64,000 nt of DNA, from assembly GCA_944322945.1 (NCBI GenBank), contig CALUQN010000004.1, forward strand, positions 1-64,000, given 5' to 3'. Position numbers and translations under genes: made by a program. The notes under the pieces were generated by a model. It did no database searches, was not told the origin of the DNA, and saw nothing but the letters and a program-made list of their open reading frames with translations. Positions 36,632 to 45,212 of this stretch are shown here, piece by piece (positions within the stretch are counted from its first letter, which is position 1; each line of letters opens with the position of its first letter). Origin of the DNA: Candidatus Gastranaerophilales bacterium (lineage in GTDB: Bacteria; Cyanobacteriota; Vampirovibrionia; Gastranaerophilales; Gastranaerophilaceae).

Positions 36632-37294
36632 TTATATCCCGCGCCGGACAATGGCATTGAGGGTGTTTTCCGCAAGTTTAAACCATTCATCTTGCGGGTT
36701 TAGATATTGCTGTATCAGCGGAATATCTTTTGATGTACCTTTTTCTTCCAGAATACTGAAAATTTGTCCGCGCAGGTTATGCCCGTCATCATAATGAAAA
36801 GTAAGGGTTCTGTCTTCAAGGTATGGCTTTAGGATATTAATCATCTTGTCGTGTTCAATTGTGGTAAATACTTTATGCGCGTGGTATTGAAACTGTCTGA
36901 CATCAGAGTTTAAAAAATCCGTAAGCATCTCACCTGTACGTTTCCCGTCAAGTTTTTCCCGCGAAAGAATATGTGATTTTTTAATACTTTTTTCAATTTC
37001 GGTTTCCGGTTTTATCCAGAATTTCCCTTTAGAAGCGTCTTTTCTGGCTCTTTTGGCAAGCAATTCAACGTGAGCTTCCGGGGATGTCTTTTGTCCGGAA
37101 ATTGTCAGCCAGAATAGTGCTGCCGCAGCGGTAAGAGCAAGGCAGCTTGTTAAATTTCTCTTGTTTGCAGTTTTTGTCTCCTGTTTTTCAAAAGAGTCTT
37201 TTTTTTGAAATTGCACAGCTCTGCGAGGGTGGTTATTAAGGCACAGCGACGCGGCTGATGCCATTGCATAATTTTTTACGGACTTTATAAACAT
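36632..37294 (-). CDS. Membrane-anchored protein, possible HEAT-like repeats
   Basis: 220 residues. A short N-terminal region with MFIKSV...RRAVQFQK loosely fits the lineage motif; one hydrophobic helix (~50-65, CLALTAAAALFWLTIS); then a helical domain whose end (LRGQIFSILEEKGTSKDIPLIQQYLNPQDEWFKLAENTLNAIV) resembles HEAT repeats. It converges on mnmE with no gap between stop codons. Function unknown. Confidence 0.6.
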   Translation of the reverse strand: MFIKSVKNYAMASAASLCLNNHPRRAVQFQKKDSFEKQETKTANKRNLTSCLALTAAAALFWLTISGQKTSPEAHVELLAKRARKDASKGKFWIKPETEIEKSIKKSHILSREKLDGKRTGEMLTDFLNSDVRQFQYHAHKVFTTIEHDKMINILKPYLEDRTLTFHYDDGHNLRGQIFSILEEKGTSKDIPLIQQYLNPQDEWFKLAENTLNAIVRRGI

Positions 37295-37358
37295 ATTTTG
37301 TAAATCAATATAAACTATCGGGGTTTAACAATAAAATGATAGAACAAAAATAAAAATA

Positions 37359-37682
37359 TTAATAGCTGAAAAATCTGTCAAAATCTACGTCGTCAAAGCT
37401 GCACAAAAGCCGGAAAAGTTCATCTTGTTCATCCATTCTTTGAAAATTATATTCATCAAACTTCCAATATTTTGGTTTTATCCCTTTTACCCTGACAATA
37501 CCGGCGTCTTTCAGTATATTCAGTTTCTTTTTAACCGTTTCAAGCGGCAGCTCGACAAGTTTGGCAAGCTCAACCGATGTTATCCCCTCTTCATTGTCGT
37601 ATTTTTCGGGGGTAAGAAACATCAATTCAAGCCCTACTTTTTTAAGCTCCTTGTCTTCTGTCTCTAATTCGTACTCGTACAT
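37359..37682 (-). CDS. Winged-helix DNA-binding protein
   Basis: 107 residues. Residues ~33-75 (GITSVELAKLVELPLETVKKKLNILKDAGIVRVKG) form a winged helix-turn-helix of ArsR/Lrp-like type; the acidic C-terminus is unassigned. No metal-binding cysteines. No SD; TGC-TAAAAT ends six bases before the ATG. Confidence 0.7.
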   Translation of the reverse strand: MYEYELETEDKELKKVGLELMFLTPEKYDNEEGITSVELAKLVELPLETVKKKLNILKDAGIVRVKGIKPKYWKFDEYNFQRMDEQDELFRLLCSFDDVDFDRFFSY

Positions 37683-37688
37683 AATTTA

Positions 37689-37697
37689 ATTTTAGCA
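37689..37697 (-). promoter_or_regulatory. Extended -10 for a leaderless winged-helix mRNA
   Basis: TGC-TAAAAT, six bases, then the ATG at 37682 (minus strand). Confidence 0.5.
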
Positions 37698-37759
37698 GGT
37701 AAACGGGAATTTTTATCATATTTTTGTATTAATTATAATTAATGCAGAGTGTTCCTTGA

Positions 37760-38299
37760 TTATAATACAGCTTTAACCGCAAGAATAATCAAAATAATTC
37801 CGCCTGTGGACTCCAGATATTTTGCCGGAAACTTTTTGAAAAAATTCCCGAACCAAAATCCGCTTAAAGACATTAAAAATGACCCTGCACCGATTATAAA
37901 AGCCGCAAGCATTAGCGGTGTGCGGGTGAAATTAAGGCTTGCCCCCGCAACAAGTGCGTCTATGCTTGTTGCAAAACCCATTCCGAGCAGACATTTTAGC
38001 CCGATGCAGCAAATATCGTCTTCTTTGTCCTGAAAGGCTTCCAAAATAAATTTCAGCCCGAGGATTAAAAATATACCAAAAACCAGCCACTGGCTGTAGT
38101 TTTCTACGTATTTATGTATGACATCAGCGCCTGCGTAGCCGATTACAGGCATCAATCCCTGAAATAATCCCATTGTGAATGCCAGAGCGAGTGAATTTTT
38201 TGTACGCTGCGAGGTGAAGATTAACCCCTGGGAAAAAGAAACTACAAGGCAATCCATTCCGAGCGCAATAGATAAAAATATAAGTGCGGTTATGCTCAT
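37760..38299 (-). CDS. mntP: Manganese efflux pump MntP
   Basis: 179 residues, six membrane helices in two DUF204-type repeats. Conserved acidic motifs lie within helices: ALGMDCLVVSFSQG in the first half and GFATSIDALVAGASL in the second. It exports Mn2+. The start overlaps the upstream DUF4127 stop by four bases, so it is translated with it. No yybP-ykoY riboswitch is possible in this arrangement. Confidence 0.85.
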   Translation of the reverse strand: MSITALIFLSIALGMDCLVVSFSQGLIFTSQRTKNSLALAFTMGLFQGLMPVIGYAGADVIHKYVENYSQWLVFGIFLILGLKFILEAFQDKEDDICCIGLKCLLGMGFATSIDALVAGASLNFTRTPLMLAAFIIGAGSFLMSLSGFWFGNFFKKFPAKYLESTGGIILIILAVKAVL

Positions 38300-39621
38300 A
38301 ACGTAATTTCTACCTCAAATTTTCTGTTCCACGGAAGTTTGTATTCAGGAGTAAAATTTGTGCCCAAAAATTTGTTAACCCGCTGTTCATAAGGATACAT
38401 CCCTTGTTTTAATTCTATATCCGCCGTCTGGCGTACATTTGCCTGATATCCCCAGTCATCCAGCAGACGGATGGCTTCAAGTGATTTAAAGGCTTGTTCA
38501 TTATAATCAATGGCGCAGAATTTTATTTTTGCCACGCAAATCAAGCTGCCTAAAGTGTTTGCCGAGGTATTCCAACCTGAATACCCGTAAAAATTTTCAT
38601 CATAGCCGGAATTTAAAACCTGTTCGACAAGTGCGTTATCAGAACCGTTTGCATAGCGGACATCTGCTATCATAAACGGTTTTTCGGGCTTTTCCAAAAT
38701 ACCGTCAAAAGGTTTCGTCCAGCCTCCCATAACTATTTCGCCCTGTTTTTCTTCAAAATTATTCACGTACAAAATAATATCCGCATCTTCTTTTGAAGAA
38801 AGAGTGCATCCTGAAAGTTCAATCTGACCGCGAACAGAGTTTTCTATCGACACATCCTCGTAATTTGATATAAGCTCTATGCAATCAGGCGCCAGAAATA
38901 CGGGCGATATTTTTACAGGTTTGGCAATGGCGCGTGCAAGGAGTGTCAGCGGGATTTCGTCCGCTCCGGTTTTTGTGAACCCGCCGAGTTGTTCAAGAGC
39001 CTTCGCCTCCTGAACATTGAACCCGTATTCCGCGCAGTCGTCTTTTGAGAATACAAGAGTGTCAAGCAGCCCTTCTTTTTGCCATTCAAGATAAATTTTG
39101 TTTATCTCAAAATTACGTTTTCTTGTCGCGAGGTAATCGTCAAGAATTTCTGACGGGATAACGTTTGCGATACAGCTTTCGCAGCCGAGTTTGTGTGTCT
39201 GGTATGAGTAGTCGAAAATTTTCTTGCCCCAGCGCGACCAGTACTCTTTTTCTTCTTCGTTAATATTATTATTGGAAATCCTCATTATGCTCGAGAACGC
39301 ATAAATTTTTGCGTTCTTGGTTTTCAGAATATCTTTTAACCGCCCGATTCTCTCTTTTATTTCATCAAACGTTTCCGGAGAACGTCTTGACGGGATTAAT
39401 CCGCCGTAGGCGATTGTATCAAGCGAAAGAACAATCGCATCACATTCAGGAAGATTTTCCAGCCACTTAAAAAGTCCGCTTATATCAGCCTGCATAGTTA
39501 AATCGCCCAACAGACGCCGTTCCGGAATAAAAAATTCAATGCACCTGTCTATGCGTGAAATTTGGACAGGGAGCGTATAACATACGGGTCGGTTATCTAT
39601 CGGCAAAAATGCTATTTTCAT
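38296..39621 (-). CDS. DUF4127 family protein
   Basis: 441 residues. The N-terminus MKIAFLPIDNRPVCYTLP and the LSLDTIAYGGLIPSR segment mark DUF4127, a family of unknown biochemical role, sometimes found next to cell-surface or phosphate-related genes. No signal peptide, probably cytosolic. No SD; TATAAT ends six bases before the ATG. Operon with mntP; divergent from menG. Confidence 0.8.
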   Translation of the reverse strand: MKIAFLPIDNRPVCYTLPVQISRIDRCIEFFIPERRLLGDLTMQADISGLFKWLENLPECDAIVLSLDTIAYGGLIPSRRSPETFDEIKERIGRLKDILKTKNAKIYAFSSIMRISNNNINEEEKEYWSRWGKKIFDYSYQTHKLGCESCIANVIPSEILDDYLATRKRNFEINKIYLEWQKEGLLDTLVFSKDDCAEYGFNVQEAKALEQLGGFTKTGADEIPLTLLARAIAKPVKISPVFLAPDCIELISNYEDVSIENSVRGQIELSGCTLSSKEDADIILYVNNFEEKQGEIVMGGWTKPFDGILEKPEKPFMIADVRYANGSDNALVEQVLNSGYDENFYGYSGWNTSANTLGSLICVAKIKFCAIDYNEQAFKSLEAIRLLDDWGYQANVRQTADIELKQGMYPYEQRVNKFLGTNFTPEYKLPWNRKFEVEITL

Positions 39622-39627
39622 TTCTTC

Positions 39628-39633
39628 ATTATA
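39628..39633 (-). promoter_or_regulatory. -10 box for a leaderless DUF4127 mRNA, divergent with the menG -10
   Basis: TATAAT, six bases, then the ATG at 39621 on the minus strand. A divergent extended -10, TGT-TAAGAT (39634-39642), lies immediately beside it for menG on the + strand. Confidence 0.5.
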
Positions 39634-39669
39634 TGTTAAGATACAAAAAAGGCAAAAAAATTAAAAAAT

Positions 39670-40338
39670 ATGACAGATAAAAATCCCGAAAAAATCCGTA
39701 AAATGTTTGACGAAATTGCCGCACGCTACGATTTTATCAACGGCATAATTTCTTTTGGCACGCATAAACGAGGAAAAAAGCAGACAATAAGAGATTTGCC
39801 GCCGCTGCCGGAGAATGCGGAAATACTTGATTTATGCACCGGAACAGGAGATTTGGCGTATTTTCTAAAATCCCGCGGGCGGGTTACGGGGCTGGATTTT
39901 TCGCAAAATATGCTCGCTGCGGCACGCAAAAAAGTTCCGGAGGCTGATTTTATCTTGGGCGACTGTACAAAATTGCCTTTTAAGGATAATTCTTTCGACC
40001 TTGTAACTATTGGTTTCGGGTTGAGAAATATAGAAAATCCTGACCGCGCGATTGAAGAAATCGCACGCGTACTCAAGCCGGACGGGATTTTTATGCACCT
40101 TGATTTCAGCAAAAACAACCCCTTGGGCGACTTTGTGTTTGACATGGTTGTACCATTTTTGGTGCAGATATTTTACCCGAATACAGTACCGTACAAATAC
40201 CTGATTGAGTCAAAACAAGAGTTTTTTCATCCGGCAGAACTTGCCGTAAGATTTGAACCATACGGGTTAAAATGTATAAAACAAAAATTTTACGCCTGCG
40301 GTATGATGTGCGCGAGTGTATACAGGTTTGTCAAATGA
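39670..40338 (+). CDS. menG: Demethylmenaquinone / ubiquinone C-methyltransferase
   Basis: 222 residues. UbiE/MenG pattern: MFDEIAARYDFIN at the N-terminus, SAM-binding LDLCTGTGDLAYFL, FDLVTIGFGLRNIENPDRAIEEIARVLKPDG, and a C-terminal Phe/Tyr-rich end. Performs the last methylation in menaquinone synthesis, suggesting a quinone-based respiratory step in an otherwise fermentative cell. The SD is weak (AAAAGG 17 bases upstream). Confidence 0.93.
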   Translation: MTDKNPEKIRKMFDEIAARYDFINGIISFGTHKRGKKQTIRDLPPLPENAEILDLCTGTGDLAYFLKSRGRVTGLDFSQNMLAAARKKVPEADFILGDCTKLPFKDNSFDLVTIGFGLRNIENPDRAIEEIARVLKPDGIFMHLDFSKNNPLGDFVFDMVVPFLVQIFYPNTVPYKYLIESKQEFFHPAELAVRFEPYGLKCIKQKFYACGMMCASVYRFVK

Positions 40339-40388
40339 CGCGCAAGAGTTATAAGGTGGGCAAAGCGCACGCGTGCCCACCAATTTCA

Positions 40389-40566
40389 TTAGCGCTAACA
40401 CACATTTTTTGTAATATAATTGATAACTTTCACAAATCTCTTTAGCGCATACGCGCAGTTTATGCAATATAATTGATAATTCCCCCAATTTTCATTAGCG
40501 CATACGCGTATTTTTTGTAATGTAATTGATAACTTCCACAAATTTCATTAGCGCATACGCGCAGCT
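40389..40566. repeat. Tandem repeat with 53-bp period
   Basis: TTAGCGC recurs at 40389, 40442, 40495 and 40548, exactly 53 bases apart. Each unit carries TTAGCGCATACGCG-like and AAT(A/G)TAATTGATAA-like stretches. The TTAGCGC-TACGC phrase also closes the window at 63986-64000. Non-coding. Confidence 0.85.
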
Positions 40567-40567
40567 G

Positions 40568-40990
40568 TTTATGTAGGTCAGGCACTGCCTGACAGAAAGA
40601 CCTCACCCCTGCTCCTCTCCTACTAATATTGAAAAGCTCTTACGGGCGAAATAAAAGCCGGATTTTCAAAGACTTTTAAAGTTTCTTGAATATCTTCAAA
40701 AGGCGACTTTTTGAAAGATGAATAGTCCTATTGATGCAGACGTAACGTTTGCACCCCACCCTAGCCCTCCCCGACCTGGGGAGGGTACAAAGTTTATGTA
40801 GGTCAGGCACTGCCTGACAGAAAGACCTCACCCCTGCTCCTCTCCTACTAATATTGAAAAGCTCTTACGGGCGAAATAAAAGCCGGATTTTCAAAGACTT
40901 TTAAAGTTTCTTGAATATCTTCAAAAGGAGATATTTTGAAAGATGAATAGTCCTATTGATGCAAACGTTACGTTTGCCCCCCACCCGGCA
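40568..40990. repeat. Tandem duplication (225-bp period) of the mosaic repeat
   Basis: Bases from 40568 (TTTATGTAGGTCAGGCACTG) are repeated from 40793 with nearly the same sequence for ~190 bases. Each copy begins with GTCAGGCACTGCCTGAC and continues with the inverted dispersed unit. Bases 40990-41170 are further repeat debris with no gene. Confidence 0.85.
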
Positions 40991-41170
40991 CTACGTGCCA
41001 CCCTGTCTTGGATTTGCTTCGTGCTCACTGAGACTCGTCTGTAAGCCCTGCGTACTTGCAAGATTTCGCTCCTCCCGCAAGGGAAGGACAAGTTTTAATT
41101 TTGCTTTATCAATGAAAAGTTTACAATGCCATATAAGTCGGGGCAGATTACAAGTCTGCCCCGAAATTTT

Positions 41171-41455
41171 TTAATTTACATCCCAGCGTCCGGTTGCGGA
41201 TTCTTTTTTCTGTTTCCCGTGATTTTCTCCGGCGGCAGGGGGTTCCAAGTCTTCTATGTTTCGCACAAAGGTTTTTGTAATTGATTTTAACCTGATTTCT
41301 TCACATTGTTCGTCAGGTGAAATTTCATTATCCGATTTATTTTGCGTATTTTCTTCATCCTGTTTTTTTTGTGCATTTTGGATTATTGTCCCTGCTGCGC
41401 CGATTATTGCTGCTGTCATTATTGCACCAAAAACTATTTTTAATATCTTCATCAT
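41171..41455 (-). CDS. Small membrane-anchored acidic protein
   Basis: 94 residues: one N-terminal helix (IVFGAIMTAAIIGAAGTII) then a charged, Gln/Glu/Asp-rich soluble tail without a recognisable domain. AAAGGAT precedes the ATG. It follows the ferritin-like gene closely on the same strand, so the two may be co-transcribed. Unknown function. Confidence 0.55.
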   Translation of the reverse strand: MMKILKIVFGAIMTAAIIGAAGTIIQNAQKKQDEENTQNKSDNEISPDEQCEEIRLKSITKTFVRNIEDLEPPAAGENHGKQKKESATGRWDVN

Positions 41456-41477
41456 TTTTTTGATATCCTTTCAAAAT

Positions 41478-42776
41478 TTACAATTCAACAATATCGTTTT
41501 CAGACATTTCTTCGTATTCTTCGGAAGTTACAGTATCAGGCGCCTGCGCTTCATCTTCCAGACCGCGGCGCAGAAGTGCCGGCTGTTTTTTGATTAACTT
41601 GTCGTCTGCTGACACTATATCTCTGTAAACCGATGTTGTTATAAGCCGGATTGTTTTTTCGGTCGGAGCACCTTCTTCTCCGACTTTTTCCTGAATTTCA
41701 TAACTTGCCCAATCCTCCGGCAGCTCGTTTATTTTTAGATAATCTTGATTTTCGCCGAGACGTTTGTCAATCTCATTTTCCAGAATATTTGTCACGTATT
41801 CTTTTTGGGATTCAAAGTGACATGGTTCATAGACTTTTGTTCCTATAACTTCTTCAGGGTCACGTTTTTCGTATTTTTTGAATAACTCTGCTGCCACGCG
41901 CAGGTGTTCAAGTTCAAAGCCTAAAAATTCTTCCCATACCTGTTTAAGCTTTAAGTCAGACTCATCTTTGTAGCAGTTATAATAGTTGCAGACTTCCGTA
42001 AATTCGTGAACAAGAAGTTTTTCAAACTTGGATTCGGTCGGGTCGATTAGAGACTCATACATTGTGACGTGTTCTTCCTCAACGTCGCAAATTTCTGCGT
42101 AAGTTCTTCGCAAATCGTCGTTGCCGTACATAAATCCGTGTTCGGCGTAGTAATTGTGCGTTTGCTGTTCGCCTGATAAAAGCGTCAGGATATTAACTTT
42201 TGTCTGCGGGGATGCGGTTTCTTTATCGTAAGCTTTTCTTAGTCTGATGCGGTTATCGTTGTGGTGGTTTTGGGTAGGTCTGCCGATTACGACGTCTGTC
42301 ATCCCCTGTAAAATATCGTTAGGGTCCTGACCTTCCATCATATATTGCCACTGGCTGTACCTGTAAAGGTGGTCAAAATCCTCAAGCAGCCCGAAGTTGA
42401 AAGTTTCTTTTACATAGTCATCCGGCTCGTTTTGCGCAAGCCAGGCTGTCAAATCAACGGCAACCTGTTCATAGCCTAGGGTTGTGTTTAATACTGATTG
42501 GTCAGCAGGACCGAACCAGTTGACGGTTGTTTGCTGCATATCTTCAATGCGTCTTATGCGCGCAAGAATTTTCATCAAATCCAAATCGTCGCATAACCTT
42601 GCCATACAATGTTTATAACCCCAGGCTTCCGTCTCGATACCGTTCATAAGAATTTGTCTGGTGCGGGTATAGCAGTCAACTTCTGTTTTGTTAAACGGTC
42701 TTTTTACGATATCGTGCCAGGTTCTGATTTGTTTGTCCAGAGAGATTCCCTTTTCTTTTAGCGGGTTAAATGTCAT
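41478..42776 (-). CDS. Ferritin-like / rubrerythrin-like helical protein
   Basis: 432 residues from the ATG at 42776, chosen for AAAGGAG upstream; a longer reading to 42866 lacks an SD. Residues ~120-320 form long helices carrying paired carboxylate/histidine motifs: EDFDHLYRYSQ, GEQQTHNYYAEHG, VEEEHVTMY, HEFTEVCNYY and GFELEHLRVA. This E...ExxH...E...ExxH order is that of a diiron ferritin-like bundle. The C-terminus is acidic. Oxygen or peroxide detoxification or iron handling is plausible in an anaerobe, but the exact family is not certain. Confidence 0.6.
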   Translation of the reverse strand: MTFNPLKEKGISLDKQIRTWHDIVKRPFNKTEVDCYTRTRQILMNGIETEAWGYKHCMARLCDDLDLMKILARIRRIEDMQQTTVNWFGPADQSVLNTTLGYEQVAVDLTAWLAQNEPDDYVKETFNFGLLEDFDHLYRYSQWQYMMEGQDPNDILQGMTDVVIGRPTQNHHNDNRIRLRKAYDKETASPQTKVNILTLLSGEQQTHNYYAEHGFMYGNDDLRRTYAEICDVEEEHVTMYESLIDPTESKFEKLLVHEFTEVCNYYNCYKDESDLKLKQVWEEFLGFELEHLRVAAELFKKYEKRDPEEVIGTKVYEPCHFESQKEYVTNILENEIDKRLGENQDYLKINELPEDWASYEIQEKVGEEGAPTEKTIRLITTSVYRDIVSADDKLIKKQPALLRRGLEDEAQAPDTVTSEEYEEMSENDIVEL

Positions 42777-42919
42777 TTTAATTACTCCTTTTGTTAATTT
42801 TATCTGTACTTTTGCATTTTTAATGCCCCTAATCAAACTTATACGGCTTGCGATGATTTTTTCCATTGCCTGAAAAGATAATTGTTTTATTAAAGAGGTT
42901 ATAGTAATATGAATTTGTT

Positions 42920-43267
42920 ATGATGAAGAAATTAATTAAATTGATGACAGTTATGATACTTACTTGCGGTATCGCAGCTGCACAGGATTTTACAACAGTG
43001 AGAGCAAGTCATATTTTGGTTAAAAACAGAAACGAAGCCGTCCAGATTAAAAAAGACATTGAAAACGGCGGCAGTTTTGAAGAATATGCACAAAAGTATT
43101 CGCTATGTCCGTCAGGTCAACGGGGCGGAGATTTAGGATATTTCGGGCGCGGTCAAATGGTGAAAGAATTTGAGGACGAAGCGTTTGAACTTCCTGTCGG
43201 TGAAGTATCAGAACCTGTCTTGACAGATTTCGGATGGCATTTGATTAAAGTTACGGATAAGAAATAA
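42920..43267 (+). CDS. Exported parvulin-type peptidyl-prolyl isomerase
   Basis: 115 residues. A signal peptide (VMILTCGIAAAQ, cleavage after ~22) is followed by one complete PpiC domain: RASHILVKNRNEA, FEEYAQKYSLCPSGQRGGDLGYFGRGQMVKEFEDEAFELPVGEVSEPVLTDFGWHLIKV. It lacks the SurA/PrsA chaperone arms. Acts on folding proteins outside the cytoplasmic membrane. Followed 12 bases later by a GNAT gene. Confidence 0.9.
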   Translation: MMKKLIKLMTVMILTCGIAAAQDFTTVRASHILVKNRNEAVQIKKDIENGGSFEEYAQKYSLCPSGQRGGDLGYFGRGQMVKEFEDEAFELPVGEVSEPVLTDFGWHLIKVTDKK

Positions 43268-43279
43268 AAAGTAATTTTT

Positions 43280-43768
43280 ATGGAATTAAAAAAAGTTACA
43301 AAACAAGAGGTTTGTGCACTCGCTGCGCTCGCCTCGGAAATTTGGCATGAATACTGGCAAGGGCTCCTCTCAAATGCTCAGATTGATTATATGGTGGAGA
43401 ATTTTCAGTCAGAACGTGCTATGATTGAACAGATTGAAAAAGAGGCTTATTCTTATTATTTTATTCTGCAAGACGGAATTACTGCCGGATATTGCGGAAT
43501 TTGCCCTAAGTCAGATTATATGTTTCTTTCAAAATTGTATTTAAAAAAATCTGCACGGCATCAAGGTATCGGGCAAGAAGCTTTTGAAAAGATAAAAGAA
43601 CTCACAAAACAGTGCGGGCTGAATAAAATCCGACTCACTGTTAACAAATATAATGCAAATACTATCAAAGCTTACAAAAAATGGGGGTTGAATACTGTAG
43701 AATCAGCTGTAACCGATATCGGCGACGGGTTTGTTATGGATGATTATATTATGGAGTACAGCATATAA
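43280..43768 (+). CDS. GNAT-family acetyltransferase
   Basis: 162 residues. Acetyl-CoA loop KSARHQGIGQEAFEKI and C-terminal LTVNKYNANTIKAYKKWGLN are typical of small GNAT enzymes acting on amines. It follows the isomerase gene and probably shares its transcript. Substrate unknown. Confidence 0.85.
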   Translation: MELKKVTKQEVCALAALASEIWHEYWQGLLSNAQIDYMVENFQSERAMIEQIEKEAYSYYFILQDGITAGYCGICPKSDYMFLSKLYLKKSARHQGIGQEAFEKIKELTKQCGLNKIRLTVNKYNANTIKAYKKWGLNTVESAVTDIGDGFVMDDYIMEYSI

Positions 43769-43876
43769 ATTATTGAAGATTGTCCGCCTTATATTAGCCT
43801 GTAATATCGCAATTTAGGTTAATGTATTTATTCCAACACCGCGATTTAATTATATATGTATAAGGAGGAACTTTTT

Positions 43877-44182
43877 ATGTTTTTTAATGTTTTGAAAGCA
43901 AAAGATATTGTTAATTTGGATGATTCAAAGTTTCAGAAAGAAACATTGATGGAAAATAACAACAGCAGTTTGAATGTTGTTGCGCTTAAAAAAGGTGAAA
44001 TTATTGATACGCACACCTCTGCGGAAGATGCCGCCGTGTATGTCCTGGATGGCGAATTGGAGCTGCATTTTGATGCCGAAAAATTTGAAGTCGATAAGGG
44101 TGAAATTCTCTTGTTTAAAAGAGACACGGAGCATAAAGTTTTTGCTAAAAAAGACAGCAAATTCTTTTTAATTAAAATATAA
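43877..44182 (+). CDS. Small cupin-domain protein
   Basis: 101 residues from the ATG at 43877, with GGAGG upstream. Cupin 1 motif region GEIIDTHTSAEDAAVYVLDGELEL and cupin 2 region GEILLFKRDTEHKVFA. Histidines for a metal site are partly kept. Possibly a sugar- or small-ligand-binding or metal-dependent enzyme; role unknown. Confidence 0.75.
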   Translation: MFFNVLKAKDIVNLDDSKFQKETLMENNNSSLNVVALKKGEIIDTHTSAEDAAVYVLDGELELHFDAEKFEVDKGEILLFKRDTEHKVFAKKDSKFFLIKI

Positions 44183-44240
44183 TGGTTTAATCAAATAACT
44201 GCAGACGGATTTTCAGCGTGATTATATATAAATAACGGAA

Positions 44241-44294
44241 AGAAATGCTTGCCGGCGGATTTTCTAACAAATTTGCCCGCAGGCATTTCTTTTA
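44241..44294. terminator. Bidirectional terminator between cupin and tsaC genes
   Basis: AGAAATGC pairs with GCATTTCT at the base, with an inner GC-rich CCGGCGG/CCCGC part, and TTTT follows on the + strand. It sits at the convergent ends of the two genes and abuts the tsaC stop. Confidence 0.65.
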
Positions 44295-44879
44295 AATTTC
44301 AAGTCGGACGGCACCCTGCCGGAAAATTTTAATATCGTCTCCAAATACCCCGGCAACCGTTGATTCCAAGCCTTTACAGGTGTGTCCGTAATCTTCAATA
44401 ATTAAATCGGCAAGTCCTGTCATGTTTTCTTTGGCTTGTTGATAAGTTTTTGCTGACGGCTGGTGTGAAAGGTTTGCACTGGTTGTGGCAAGTACATGTC
44501 CCGGTGTGATTTCACAAATTTCCTTAAACACTGCATTATCCGGCACGCGTATTCCGACGGTCTCCATTCCTGAGGTCAGATAGTCCGGTGTCATGTCAGG
44601 ATTTTTTTTAACAACGAGGGTAAGTGCGCCAGGAAAATATTTCTTTACCAGCTGCTGGCCTTTTTTCGGTATGACATCCACGTATGCCAGCAGGTGATAA
44701 ATGTCATTTGACATTAGTATCAGTGGTTTTTGTGCTTCACGTTTTTTTATTTCGTATATTTTTTTTACGGCTTTTTCTGATGACGGAAGACAGCCAAGAC
44801 CCCATACAGTGTCTGTTACATAGGCTATAACCCCGTCGTGTTCCAAAACTTTTTTTATTTCTTCAGCATTCTTAATCAT
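44292..44879 (-). CDS. tsaC: L-threonylcarbamoyladenylate synthase
   Basis: 195 residues, YrdC/Sua5 short form. Motifs: YVTDTVWGLGC, KIYEIKKREAQKPLILM (KR...K...S/T pattern), PGALTLVVKKN, VGIRVPDN and TTSANLSHQPSAKT. It makes threonylcarbamoyl-AMP for the t6A37 tRNA modification. GGAG precedes the ATG; an extended TGC-TATAAT promoter lies about 35 bases upstream. Confidence 0.93.
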   Translation of the reverse strand: MIKNAEEIKKVLEHDGVIAYVTDTVWGLGCLPSSEKAVKKIYEIKKREAQKPLILMSNDIYHLLAYVDVIPKKGQQLVKKYFPGALTLVVKKNPDMTPDYLTSGMETVGIRVPDNAVFKEICEITPGHVLATTSANLSHQPSAKTYQQAKENMTGLADLIIEDYGHTCKGLESTVAGVFGDDIKIFRQGAVRLEI

Positions 44880-44911
44880 TTTTACATCTCCGTAAAATGA
44901 TTATAGCATCA

Positions 44912-45121
44912 TTATTTCATCATTAACATCATGCCGTTTTCAAGAAAATTTTTTAAGCCTTCCGCAAATGTCATATTCGGGCCTTTTAGCGGTTCTTTCG
45001 GCTGCTGAAGAGCGGCCTTGCGCGCAAGCTGCAAGTTGCGGTAATCTTTATTGCTGTGTTCTAAAAGCAGACTTAGTGTGCGGGTGTATGCTGTTTGAAT
45101 TTTTGGTGTTACTTTAATCAT
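44912..45121 (-). CDS. Small hypothetical protein
   Basis: 69 residues, basic N-terminal half with a predicted helix and a Met-rich end (ENGMMLMMK). GAAAGGA lies eight bases upstream of the ATG, supporting it as a gene. It lies between tsaC and era on the same strand. No family recognised. Confidence 0.55.
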   Translation of the reverse strand: MIKVTPKIQTAYTRTLSLLLEHSNKDYRNLQLARKAALQQPKEPLKGPNMTFAEGLKNFLENGMMLMMK

Positions 45122-45212
45122 TTTTGATGTCCTTTCTGGTTTTAGACATGCTTAAAAAACGTACAAAAATTTTTTTGTTAGTGTTTATATATCTTTTTAC
45201 AAACGGTAATAT

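Noticed and set aside
44912-45121. Member of the N-terminal F-x-G group, because it begins MIKVTPKIQTAY
   Set aside because: It lacks the F-x-G element, so it was left out of the group.
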